A stretch of DNA of 64,000 nt from Prostheceraeus crozeri (taxonomy: Eukaryota; Platyhelminthes; Polycladida; Euryleptidae), in the NCBI GenBank assembly GCA_907163375.1, contig CAJQUW010007273.1:301001-365000 (forward strand). The letters run 5' to 3'. Positions 36,480-48,062 of this stretch are shown piece after piece. The notes below the pieces were generated by a model. It did no database searches. It was not told the DNA's origin and saw only the letters and a program-made list of their open reading frames with translations. Every line of letters starts with the position of its first letter. Position 1 is the stretch's first letter. The translations under genes and the position numbers were made by a program.

Positions 36480-37560
36480 ATTTTACGATATCATGGAATT
36501 CACTTTTGCTAGCAAAACTCGGGTGACCGATCCGCCCGCTTCCCCGCGGTTTGCGGAGGAGGTTTTAAACCATGAGAGAAGTCGACATACCTAACCAGCT
36601 TCTGAGATGACAATTCTTTGGGGATTTCTGCTGCAGGGGAAAGCCATGCACTAGTTTCTGGAGAACTTCATCATCCAGAATATCGCCGATGTCTACCGAG
36701 GCCACCAGGGAGACGCATAGCAAATCTGTGGACAGGTTTCCGACCCACCGACCACCAAACTCCAACTCTAATATCAATAACCTAGGGTGAAACACAGGCG
36801 GCATCTCGAGGAAAATCCCAAAGTTTCTTCGCGTCTGCAACCCCTCTCGTGACATCATCTGCACACAGGAGGCATTCCTGAGGCCGGAGCGATGACTCAA
36901 ACTCGGATTTTGACGTCACCCGACGGCAAGACGGTGTTGAGACTGGTGGGGTGTTCTGACTGCCGTTCACCTTGGACTTAACTACCTTTCACAAGAAGTC
37001 GAATTTGGTGGACAGCCAGATGCGCCCAACGCGCACGTCTTCGATGCTGGTCGATCGCCTCCGTCTTCTTCTATCATCAACATCTTCACCTTCAATTCCT
37101 CTGACAATCGCGATGATCGTGTAGGTGTTTTGGAAGATCTAACAACAACTGGGTGACTTCAACGCTCACTATGAATTCTAGGACACCTCTCAGCATACAG
37201 ACTGAGTTGCCGATCTGATACTTGGCCATGATCATCCTCAACGACGCTAGCAACAGCCCTAGCAGAAACCCTGCCACTAGTGGTGGCAACTCGCCGGACA
37301 CGACTTTCGTGCCTGCACGACTGGAAAGGTGATGCCATTGGAATATTTGCCCACTTCACTTGGTTCCAGTCATCTACCGATCGTCACAAGCATTGGTGTG
37401 CAGCTTCATTCCGACGAGCATATACCACTCAGACCTCACTGCAGCTACCGCACCACCAACTGATCATCCTTCCGTCGGTTGCTTGGCGAAGAACCACTTT
37501 CCAATGGTGGCTCCTTTTAATCAGTTAAGGAAAAGCAGCTAATCTGGAGCGTCTGAGTGA
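36480..37560 (+). pseudogene. LINE APE-type endonuclease region, decayed, in a GC-richer island
   Basis: In plus-strand order the window shows three pieces of an apurinic-type endonuclease in changing frames: DIICTQEAFLRP (about 36852-36890, the catalytic-glutamate block), GDFNAHYEF then a stop then D (37152-37184, the aspartate/asparagine block), and GSSHLPIVTSI (37362-37395, the terminal SDH block with S in place of D). Many stops and shifts lie between them. The assignment rests on motif order and spacing; the clade (Ingi/Vingi/Jockey-like) is a guess. Base composition is visibly richer in G and C than the flanks, which suggests a recent or foreign origin for this piece compared with its surroundings. 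The 36480-36850 part may be upstream LINE sequence but I cannot prove it. Confidence 0.55.
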
Positions 37561-40500
37561 ACAACGCTTTGAACTTGGTTATCCGATTGGTGAATTGATG
37601 TAAGCCCAGGTTTTGGTGAACGAGTGCATGGATCACTACTGTTTGATTTCGTAGCATTTTTCAACGAATAACACATCGAACTTGCAACAAAGACGACATT
37701 ATTGCTTATAGGGTTGACTGACGCAACATTGCAAGGCCGTACAACATGCCCGTACAACCAGCTGGCGTGCATCTACCAACAAACTGGAAATATCTCCCGT
37801 GAACATAACCGCGGTTAGTCTGGTGCACAATTCTTGCCCTGGATGGACGATTCAATGTCATCGGATAGCTTGAAAGTAGGCGTAATTAGATGTCTTCCGC
37901 GGCTAAAATATTATCAGAAACTTGCTGATAACTCCTCGTTTGTTTACTTTAATTTGAGGCTTTCCCTAGGAGCAAACATTACAGCAGAGTTTCAGGAACA
38001 CTTTGAACCATAATTCATTTTCTGAATACTTTTAATATTTATCTGAAGGCAACCATACTCAAAAAAATTCAGTAGTCAATTGAGACTTCTTTTTACATTA
38101 TTTTCTGCTGCATGTTGCTTAGATGTTTTCTTGCTGGTATGATATACACTCCATCTTTCCACTGACCTCGAGATTTGACCTTACTATTATTCAACTTGTA
38201 CTAGTCTAAAGGTATCATGCTTCATATGAACTTGGATGCGACTTACAGCAAAATCCTGTCTCAAAGGAGTTGCTCTCAACTGCCAAATTTCTGTATCTAA
38301 CATGCACCTAGTCGGCATCAATCAACAAATATGAAAGTGAAAGGTTTTCAGCATGCGAAACATGTCTATATAGTATCTCTAAGACAAGTACATGCTACAG
38401 GTCTCAACGTAGATCATTTTTCTATCATGTATTGAGTAAGAAACACTTCTTTTGCTTACCATTGTTTCGCTATTAACCGAATCTTCAACATGATTAGCTA
38501 AACGAATATAGATCAAAGCAAAACGCCGTCAATACATGACTTCGGATCATCAAATATTGTTCTAGATCATCTGGAATTAAACTTTATTCTCACAGAATGA
38601 ATAGAAAGCCTTTGATAGAAATAAAAGTTACCTATTTAATATTGCAAATTCTAAATTCGACAATCTCCGTGCATTGAAGGCACTGAATAGAAAATTTCAC
38701 TTCTTCATTTATCTGACCTAAATGAAGTTGTAAACACATTCACTTGAGAGAATAAGAATCGAGTGAAATTCTTTGTCCTAAGCGTTTCCATACACTTAGA
38801 AGCGATAACAATATGACAATTTCTAGGAATGTTGGAATAATTAAGGAGTAAGAACTATTTGCAAATGATCTTTTAAAGTGGTATATGAGAAGCAAGCGAA
38901 CTGAAAAATGAGGAATCACAAGTTAACCTTGATAATTTGTGCCAATCATCAACCATGCATCATGTATTTATGCACAATTATATAATTTTATTTTGAATTT
39001 TCTTATTTAATTTATTCAAATTAATTTATTTTAATATTTATTTATTTAATATTTTAATTTACCTTACAAATCATGTATTTTCCATTTGTAAGGAGAATAA
39101 TTAAAAATTGAGTTCAAAATTCATGAAACCCGACCCGACGTTCTTCTTTAGTACACGTACATGTACAATTGCAAAGAAGTTCCATTTATATTTAAAAATC
39201 ACAATTACTCCTAATGCGATGTAAATTATTATCTCTTTGCAGGATTACACGGTTGCCGCTTGAGATATATATTATCAAACTATTGAATATTACAATACTT
39301 TAGACAGACGGAATCAGATTTCAGGACTAAAATTTGTCTTCGCTGATCATTATAGATGTATCTGCAGATCATCGCTACATCACTAATGAAGATATTAATT
39401 TTACGAAATCACAAGTGATGGAAGGAAAATCCCGCGCTACACATGCACATAACGCTTTCCCTGGTACAATCCTCCACAGGAGGTGCCACAGCATTTAGCC
39501 TTTACCACATATGGATGTTAGAAATTAGAAACTCAGATGACAAAATGTAACAATAAGAATTTTTACATGCGATTCGTATTGCCTTACGCTGACGAGACAT
39601 CGGTATCGATGTGTCTACATAAGAGTTGAATGATATTTAGGTTTATTAGAAGTTCTTTCGGTATTAATAGCATGACATTACGCTAGCAACTTCTTTAGAT
39701 TTCATCATGGTTTAACTCACACGTTATTCGATTTTAGTATGCTCAATGGTCAGCCAGAACAACTGACATGAACTCAAACTTGTCGTGATGATTGTTTGAT
39801 CTATTTGCGAAATGCAATGTCTAATATATCGTGATCGGCTGTGAAAAGAGAACTTTCAGCGATATTAGGAGAACTACTTTAGAGAAATAATCGATTTTCT
39901 ACCTTTATGTGATCATTGGTCAGCGAGGATGAGGGATTGAGGTCAAATTGGCATGAGTGTTGCTTGGACTGATATTAAGAGATGCATCCTTCATTCCTTG
40001 CAGCTGGATTTCAAAATAATATTACTCGAGTTGACTGCTTTACATTTTATCACCTGTACCGAAATTTGAAATCTCAACTTTTGTATGATCACTGCCAGAA
40101 AACGCATCCATTTTTAATAGCACCACACTACTTGAGATATGTAACTCTCTAAATCACATCATAATCACCGATTGTACCACAGACATCGAATTAAAGTTTG
40201 AAATCCCAATTTTGCTGCTTTATGTTACTCATTGATGATATCAATATTCATGGTGCATTTGAGGAGTATATTTTGTGCATGTATATCACGAAACCTTTGG
40301 GTAACTTCAAGTCGTCACTCTTCTTTGCTGTATTATTTGAAGTATTTAGACTTGTAGAATGTCATTTCACTTATGCGTGTCTTAGGCACTTTTACTGTGG
40401 GCAACATGACGCAACTATCCATACACTTCCTCATACGGAAAAATTGCGAAAAATAGGTCATCAACTGCAAGATATCTAAAGTCTGCTAAGCTATTGTCTA

Positions 40501-43430
40501 TACCTCTACGTCTACAGCTACCTATTTATTGAAGATTTGTGTCAGCGTTAACTTACAGTAAGAAATCAGGTCGTCCTTGAAACAGAGATTATCACTAATT
40601 AATTGAATTGAATTTCAATTAATTGATTGAAAGAGAAAATTGCAATCAACATTTGAAAATACATGATGCTTAGAACAAGAAAGTGGGAGCTCCAGCTTGG
40701 GGATATCACTGGATATGTCCAACACAGTTTCAGGGGGCATCCCACCGGGGAAAAATAGGGTTAAGTCGCCAAAACCTGACAAAATCCAAGTCAATAGTTT
40801 GTGACTGCCAAGGCTTTGCGTCCACTTCCTAATGCTGTACTTGCTCCACTAACTTCACATGTACCTCTCACTCCTGAGTATGGATTGCAATCCCGGGGAC
40901 TTTTCCAAATAAAGGCATTCGGGATCCCGGGATTTCGAAAGAAATCATTCTACAGCATATTTAGAGGAAGAAAAGTGCATCCTGATAGTCCTTTCATGTA
41001 CAATTTGCTACACCTTGTACGAAGTACAATCTGAACGTCAGTAACAATTAGCGTGTGTGATTAGAGCTTTTTTACGAGTTGTTTACTTGAATGGGCCACT
41101 ATACAACTGCAGTGGTTATTATGACTAGTGACGGCATGAAACTTGAAAACATAGTTGAAGGAAGGGGACATCTATTGAGTTTTGATCCCTCTCGGAAATG
41201 TGAAAGCAGAAGAGCCAAACTCTCCAAATTATTGGCCGTACATCGGCTTGATGCAACGCGCAGTGTTGGCCAACATGCGGCTTTATAGATTATAAAAACA
41301 CAGGCTACAAGACCGCACATATTGCAGAAAGCAATTTGAAGACCTAATTCATAGTTTCTGGCTCTAACTGATAGCATATTGCTGGACAAAATCGAAGAGG
41401 AAGATCAAGAAATAATTCTGCAATTCCTGCTATTTTCTGAAACTTTCTTAGAGAAAAAGAAAAGCATTCGATACCTATTTAGTTTCCATTGGCAAAGTAG
41501 TCCAAAAATACTAGCTCACTATTGAAGCGTCTATCAAATACTACCAAAATGACAACTAAATGAATGCCGAGATTTTCAAAAACCCACGGGATCCTGACAT
41601 TGCATTCCCTCCTGAGTGTCTCACACAGACGGTCAACTAGACATTGCATGTCCACATTCGCACATCCATTTTTCACTAGCGCACAGACAGCAAGCTCTGA
41701 GCCATCCTCGACAATGGCACGCCACCAAGAGTATAAGCATCATCCATCATTTTCCACAATGCATAGAATTTTCAATTCCAAATACTTCATTTGAAATTCG
41801 GTAATTGTTTGATTTCAACTTGGTGTTCAACTGATTGATAGCTGTCGTTGATGTAGCACCATTCAAGCGGAGTTCTCACACGTTATCCCTCTTAGCACAT
41901 CCATAATTAAATTTCTACCTCAATTCTCTCCTGCTATCTGAAGGAAGGCTTTGATTTCGATCATACACGCAGACAGGATTTATGAGCAATCGCATGTTTA
42001 CATTTTTCTAACTCTTCAATGCACAACATAAATGAGAAAATCCTTTCTCAAGATATTGCTCCAACCGTTCCTATTAATTTTCCCGAGAATCTTAATAATC
42101 AAAGTAGCGGCTGACTTTGAAAAAAATTCATGGTATGCCAGTTGGCCATAAATCCTAGAAAATGGATTAGAACCTTATGCTTTGACGGAGCGCCTCTCAA
42201 CTTGCATAAGAATAAATCTATCTTGTTGTAAGTGGCTTGTTTAAAAGATTTGGGACTTTAATTCTACGAAAACTAAAGAACAACGTGTTTCCTTCTTTGA
42301 AGTAGAGAACGGAGGGTAGCTAACTAACGTTGATTGTGGTGTGAAAGTTACGTGCCTCTCTGTATAGATTCCATTGCATCCGCTTTTTGTGAATTATCTG
42401 TGGGAGTGCCGACTAAGAAGAAATGAGTATAAACTTCTTTCTTGAACTCATAAAAATGGGAGATGGCTTGTTAAATGACCCTGTAAACTGCACTACTTCA
42501 GAAGCAGTGAAAATGCGCATGACAGAAAATGTCGGTAAATATCAGTGTGATGATAGCACAATTTGATAATTAGCTGATGGCGCAACAGCTAAAAAGCCGT
42601 TAAAAGCCGGTTTACTGATTTTTCCATCAGACTGTAAAAGCAGCTAAGAAAAGAGAAAAATTGATTTTAGCTGTTGAGTCTAACGATTGTTCATGGTTGT
42701 TTTCATTGTTTATATGATGAATATGGTCATTAATTTTTGTAAGAATTGAGAAATTAAATTATTATCTTTTTTTGCACGAACAGATTTGCGAACAAGCGTC
42801 GCTCATCAAATGCAAACCGTTGGCAATGCTTTAAGTTTTTAGAAGGGACATTTTCATCATGAGAATACTTAATTTTGAATTCGCTGATCAACAGCTTAAG
42901 CTAGTGTCATGCCCATCTTCTTAATGAGGATGCAAAAACTGAGAATCACAAACAATGTCAGACATGCGCTTTCCATAAATCAGCAAATGCATACATACTA
43001 TATTCAGAAAATATGAAGCACAGTAAAGAAATCGTGAATTATGGATATTGATTCATAGAGCGACAGCCAATGATTTTTCTATTGTCTTCCGGACTAACCA
43101 CACTCGCCTAGTTGAATCCATCCATATTGATTAAAATGCATGAAATTGACAATTTATTGAACAAATGCGATTCTTCTGTTCCGTTGCGTACGCGTATATT
43201 GTATTTGTGCTACAGAGAAGTAATTGTAAATGTGCAATTACCTCTTCAATCATTCTACTCGTATTGTAAATTTCATTTTATCTGTTCTTAACTGCGTTTA
43301 CTTGATCATTTTTATTTGTATATAAACCTCATTTTGCTGATTTGACTTGATGCCTTGATGATGTATCAATAAACGATATGAAATCGATCGACGATGAATC
43401 AAGTGTTTTTGTATTTAAATTTTGGTCGTA
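37561..43430. other. Long AT-rich stretch with no gene recognised
   Basis: About 5.9 kb. Low-complexity (TTTA/ATTT) sequence at 38985-39062. The first 250 bp could still be decayed LINE. A diverged match to about 18870-18920 sits near 37990. Open frames (up to about 96 codons) are not recognised. Confidence 0.5.
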
Positions 43431-43489
43431 TAGTATACAATGCCATCTAGTAAGGCAGCATCTAGTTAGGCAGCAAAATTATACAATGA

Positions 43490-43620
43490 CATCAAGCTAG
43501 ACAGCACAGGTCTAGTTAACATTGGTCATAGGTTCGAATCCTACCAGCCGCACATCTTTTGCATGGCAATTTGATCTATCGTTTATTAATAATTTAATTT
43601 CATTCTTGTTAATTGCATTC
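43490..43620 (+). repeat. tRNA-derived repeat unit 1, 5'-degenerate
   Basis: Carries a B box, GGTTCGAATCC, in the context CCTACCAGCCGCA, followed by a tail of about 65 bases beginning CATCTTTTGCATGGCAATTT. The same tRNA-like 3' half and tail recur at 43784-43915. The A-box half is lost here. This looks like a duplicated SINE or tRNA-pseudogene unit. Confidence 0.6.
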
Positions 43621-43783
43621 ACGACATGGTTTAAGATGCTTTGGTAGACAATTGATCCCCACTACTTGCCTTAATGTCGGCGGTCACAATTGTGACGTGT
43701 TATTTATTCATTGATTATTATTGCCTTGACAACTGATGTGGGGTGGTGAGGGTTTGAACCCGCCAATTGACACAGCCGCGCAA

Positions 43784-43915
43784 GTGGCTCGTAACTCAGT
43801 TGGTTAGAGCACAGGTCAAGTTTACCTTGGTCGTGGGTTCGAATCCTACCAGCCGCACATCTTTTGCATGGCAATTTGATCTATCGTTTATTCAATTTCA
43901 TTGTTGTTAATCGTT
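43784..43915 (+). mobile_element. tRNA-like SINE unit 2 (head 43784-43857 plus tail)
   Basis: The head folds as a tRNA: acceptor GTGGCTC against CAGCCGC with one mismatch and one wobble, A box TAACTCAGTTGGTTAGAGC, T arm GTGGG/CCTAC around TTCGAAT, and B box GGTTCGAATCC. The anticodon stem CAGGT/ACCTT has a mismatch, and the loop CAAGTTT lacks the invariant T at position 33; a nominal anticodon AGT (Thr) would be read. These faults, and the shared 3' tail with unit 1, argue for a SINE or tRNA pseudogene rather than a working tRNA gene. A third B-box-like GGTTTGAACCC lies between the units at about 43751. Confidence 0.6.
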
Positions 43916-45140
43916 GTGCTCATTATCTTGAATATCTTGAAATATCCAAAAATTGACTTAAAATGCAGCAGGAAGCAATGATTGTTTAAGGAATTAGTGT
44001 ATTGATTTATTATCGCCATTTGAATAGACTGACTCCTGATGCCGGATATTTGCCATAACGACTTGCTTGCGGAAAGGAATGGTCTTAATGATGAAGCAGT
44101 TGTATATTTGGATGTCAAGCAAAATATTCATCATGATGGTGTCCACCCATCTGCCCATTAAGTCGAGACTTTCCCTTTTAACGTACTTTTTGCTAATCCG
44201 GAAGGTCTTCTGCCTTTCTGTATCGATTACATGATATTTACTTATCAAGTATGACGCTACTTGCGTGTTTAGTCATATTTACACTACGTAGTGCACAAAG
44301 TTAAAAGTTCTTGTTACATGCCCATAAAAAGAGGGTACAGCATACGTGATCTGAGAGTCTCGATAGAAAACCTCATAGCAAGCATTTTATTCTTTTGTTG
44401 AAGTTCAGGCAGCCTCCAGTAGCCAATTATTAGCTCGGTCTAATTTAATGTGAGTTTTATGCATATGCACGTGAAGCTCTGTACATATTGTGAAACTATT
44501 TCGTATAAGTTTATAAGTTTGGGTGGAGCATGGGTCCGACTGCTGATCGTCCAAATGATAAAGGACCCGAAACGAGACGCAAGCAGTCGATAATCTTGCT
44601 GATGGCCCCGTACATCTTTGTGCATTTTTTAATCAGGTGCAAGTATGCTTTTATTGCTTTATTACAGCCTGTCTTTGTTGCCCGAGTGAGCACCAAAAAT
44701 GAGGAGTTTCCAGATCTGCCAGAAGATATTTTCAGTATTGTAAATATTATTACAATACTGAATTAAGTAGATAGTAATTATTAAGCATAATAAATTCCTA
44801 TTATATTTTTATCTCACGTGATTGGACGCCAGCTACATTGATGTTGAATTATCCCTTTTATATTTCATTCAAATGCATTATCAAAAAATTAAAATTGATA
44901 TTAAATTTAAATTTCACAAGCAGCTTCGCAAGGCCCATAGTGTCTGATTATATCGGTTTGCAGAGAATTTAGCAGTGATTAGACTTATTACACGTGTCAT
45001 CTGGATTACTAGAGTTATGAGCAAGAGTAGAATCTCAAAAAGCACTGAAGATGCAATGGCTTTCCTGCTATTGTGAGTGGTGACGGAATCGCCAGGTAAG
45101 AAGTCAATCAAAAACTTCATTGTCATCACACTCGACCAAT
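43916..45140. other. No gene recognised; small hairpin at 44733-44760
   Basis: AT-rich. CAGTATTGTAA and TTACAATACTG form an 11-bp perfect stem with a 6-base loop at 44733-44760. The minus-strand frames of 76-84 codons near 43888-44248 are not recognised. Confidence 0.5.
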
Positions 45141-45445
45141 CAATTTAATGCGATTTTCCATGATGCCAACCAATTAAATGCGATTCTCCATGATGACAGC
45201 CAATTAAATGCAATTTTCCATGATGCCAACCAATTAAATGCGATTTTCCATGATGCCAACCAATTAAATGCGATTTTTCATGATGCCAACCAATTAAATG
45301 CAATTTTCCATGATGCCAACCAATTAAACGCAATTTTCCCATTTAAATGCAATTTTCCATGATCCCAATCAATTATATCCATTTATTCCGTGATCTCAAT
45401 CAATTAATTGCGGTTTTTTCACGGCTGCAATCAATTATTTTCATA
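45141..45445. repeat. 30-bp minisatellite
   Basis: Six regular units start at 45141, 45171, 45201, 45231, 45261 and 45291, each beginning CAATTAAATGC (first unit CAATTTAATGC) and ending CCATGATGCC AAC or a close variant. They are followed by a partial seventh and two or three decayed units to about 45445. Because 30 is a multiple of three, a plus frame reads repeated NQLNAIFHDA and a minus frame is also open. This is a property of the repeat, not proof of a protein. Unit-to-unit differences are mostly single transitions, so the array is fairly homogeneous. Confidence 0.93.
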
Positions 45446-46834
45446 GTGACTCTCACTTTCGGGTGTCGTCTCCCCAAGAAAAGATTAGCTGCTAAAAATA
45501 TGTACAGTCTATTTGCTAAAAAAAGTATTTACAAGTCATAGCTTTCGCGAGCCGTCTCGCATTGGCAAGGTTTGGCAGGAGTGTCAATCAATTATTTCTC
45601 GATGACCCATGTTTACGCTGCATTCCGGTGGTGTGTTACGACAATATTCATCATTCATGTGCAATGTCAGCAACTCCTCAATGAACTGTTTTGAATTTTA
45701 CATTTAACTTTTTTTTTGAAAACTCAGTGGATTCCCGTTCCCGAACCTCTCGCATGATGAAAATGTGTTGATATCTTTTCAAAGGCATAACAAAGCTGTT
45801 TTTCATTATTTACCTCGCCGATGCTGAAGTGTAAGCCAACTGCTGACAGAACGGTGCAAGCAAATTAATCAATTATGAATTCATCATTGTTTCAAGAATT
45901 CTTTTCTATTCATTTTGTCAGCTTCTCTAAGAAAGACTAACAGACATTGCAATTCACGAAAAGAAACTGCACTGTGTTGATAAACATCCAAAGTGAGAAT
46001 ATTTTCAACCTTCTCATTGCTATTTGAGTAATTATTTCTATGAACTTTGATATAATTTTCTCACTAATTTCTTCCTATCCAATTATCCAGACTTGTGACC
46101 TGAAGTTGATTTCGTTGTCAAATTTTGCCATCTTCACTACAAACCTGAAGAAGGATAAGTGATCATTCCTGTTTGCAGGAAGTGTGTTAAGCAAGAAATA
46201 ATTTTGTAGATAAATGTCCTTGAGGAGGCAGCAATTATTAATTCCTGATTGAGTTTAATTGCTTATTTCACACACGAAGGAGTTATTGAATCGACTAAGA
46301 AATTGTCAGAAGAAATCTTGAGAGTTGATTGTGAGAACTGGGGATTAGCGTCGACTGTTTCAGAGAAATTAAGAATTGGATGGTACTCTCTGAATCTTGC
46401 AATGTGTGAATTCTGCAGAAAAATTCATCGGAAGATGTCTGTGTGAATTTATGTGCTAACGCTTAGCAAATTCACTGGAAGCGCTCTCCTCAGTTTATTT
46501 TAGTGGCATTGTAGTCAATCGTCTAGTTTGACTTTTGTGCATATGTATCTGCATGTGCGTGGTGTAAACGAATCATTCTTGAATGAGATATCGCAGCTTT
46601 TGCTTGTGATCATTCAGAAAATTGGCCGACAAGATGTATTTCAAATGATATGATGCAGATTTTGTATTTATTATACATCTGCTTCTCTTGCTGCTCTGAG
46701 CTACATTGTAGATGATCACCTTTCAAGCGGGATGGTGAAATAATGGCATAGTCGGTTATCAACACATTAGGGTGCGTCTACACGTACAACTTTATTGCTG
46801 ACACTTTTCGATCCATGATGAGTCAGAAAAGAAT
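45446..46834. other. No gene recognised
   Basis: AT-rich sequence with short, unrecognised frames. Confidence 0.5.
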
Positions 46835-47165
46835 GGAAAAACAACAGAAGCAAAGGTATGCCTACAAAAATCGTGCTTCGCGCGTTACCAGACATCAATT
46901 TAGTGAATGCCTGAATGGTCATAAAGAGAAATGCATTGATCTCATCAGCTTATTATCCCCTGAGTGTCAATATAAAGCGGTAAATAAAGTTGAACAAGGC
47001 GCAGCTTCAGCTGCCACCATTTACTGACACTCAGAGGATAATAGGCTGATGAGATCAATGCATTTCTCTTTATCGCCATTCACTATTGTCCGGACTCTGT
47101 CTGATGGCGCACGAAGCACGGTTATTGAAAGCTTGTCTTCGTTTCCATTGTTTGTCCACTCTTCT
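46835..47165. repeat. Long inverted repeat, up to about 140-bp arms, candidate foldback element
   Basis: The core arms 46914-46972 and 47022-47082 are nearly identical inverted copies (for example AAAGAGAAATGCATTGATCT and its complement) around about 50 bases. Similarity continues outward, weaker, to about 46835 and 47165, with shared words CGTGCTTCG and ACAATGGAAA/ATGGAAAA. Open frames on both arms (46815-47027 plus and 47021-47362 minus) both read KEKCIDLISLLS(P/S)ECQ because they are the same sequence in mirror image. That could be a remnant of a coding repeat, but I do not recognise the peptide. Confidence 0.75.
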
Positions 47166-47209
47166 CTGATTAACGTGGCACGTGTAAATAGCATGATGAA
47201 GGCAGCACG

Positions 47210-47300
47210 AAGGCACATTGATAGTCCAGTGGTTGCGGGTTTGGGCAGCCGTATCGGAGGTAGTGGGTTCGAATCCAAGGACGTACATGCTAGATGTAAT
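47210..47300 (+). mobile_element. tRNA-derived SINE head
   Basis: An A-box-like TAGTCCAGTGGTTGCGGG is followed by a strong B box, GTGGGTTCGAATCC. The antisense translation (FEPTTSDTAAQTRNHWTI) is the kind of spurious peptide tRNA-derived SINEs often give. The 3' body may continue to about 47395 but I cannot define its end. It abuts the long inverted repeat on its left. Confidence 0.55.
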
Positions 47301-47689
47301 CTAGTCGGTCGCCAAAAATCTACTATGGTCAGTAAAACTAAAACGTTCGATCTCAAGGCCATTATGATTCGTTTCAGCGTGACTGATGTGACATAGTTTT
47401 CTTTGATTCTATTCTGATTTCTGAGAATTGAGGGTGAAGTCTATATACTTCCAATAGTTTGACGTTTGACAAGATTAGTGGTATGGTAGGGAGTTGTACG
47501 AGATACTCGTATAGACTGATAAGTCATATTTTAGCTATACTTATTTCACTGCGTAGAGGTAATGCAAGCGTTTGAAGCAATTTAAATATTATTTTGCAAA
47601 TTTTGCATTCACTTCGTCAAAATGAACGAAAACCTTACATTGATATCATTTAGGGCAGTGTTTGGCTAGTTTCCGCATTCTGATTGGCT

Positions 47690-47890
47690 AGCTGATTCGA
47701 TGCTGGAAATAGTCGCTTGTAATCGGCAAGCTTGAAAATGTAGAAACTTATACCGAGCGGAAACTGCCAATTTTTGCGATTTGTTGAAAGTGATACAAGG
47801 TGTGTCTAAACAATGGTTGTTGAAGGACGGCGACCCTGTCGATGATTCCCTGACAGGAAGATCCCTCTCGACGCTACAGCATCCAGCCTG
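47690..47890 (+). pseudogene. Possible mariner transposase N-terminal (helix-turn-helix) relic
   Basis: In plus frames one reads GKLENVETYTE, then after a shift LLKVIQGVSKQ and KDGDPVDDSLTGRSLSTL. This follows, loosely, the mariner pattern 'GKTATETYEMLQ...V..W...F.EGREDVEDDPRSGRPS' of the second DNA-binding helix and GRPR linker. No DDD catalytic part follows and no inverted repeats were found. The match is weak and could be coincidence; I list it because three blocks fall in order. Confidence 0.3.
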
Positions 47891-47988
47891 TTGATCATTA
47901 CGCAATCTACATGGCCTAATTTCTAACTTATGGACATAACAAGCTTATAAGGTGCTCCGTAAAATGACAGATAGCCTGAAAATCATGG

Positions 47989-48062
47989 CATCTCCCTCCC
48001 TCTCCCTCTCTTTTTTCTTTCTTTCTGTCTCTCTCTCTTTCATCTTTCTTTACTTCTTGGAT
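47989..48062 (+). repeat. Polypyrimidine (CT-rich) tract
   Basis: About 70 bases almost purely C and T on the plus strand, starting CTCCCTCCCTCTCCCTCTC, a low-complexity tract able to form non-B structures. An open frame through it (47952-48134) is an artefact of composition. Confidence 0.8.

Noticed and set aside
36565-36900. 111-codon minus-strand frame in the GC-richer island
   Set aside because: It lies opposite the plus-strand LINE endonuclease relic and overlaps another minus-strand frame; long frames are expected by chance in GC-rich DNA.
43784-43857. Functional tRNA-Thr gene
   Set aside because: Mismatch in the acceptor and anticodon stems, no T at position 33 and a shared SINE-like tail make a working tRNA unlikely.
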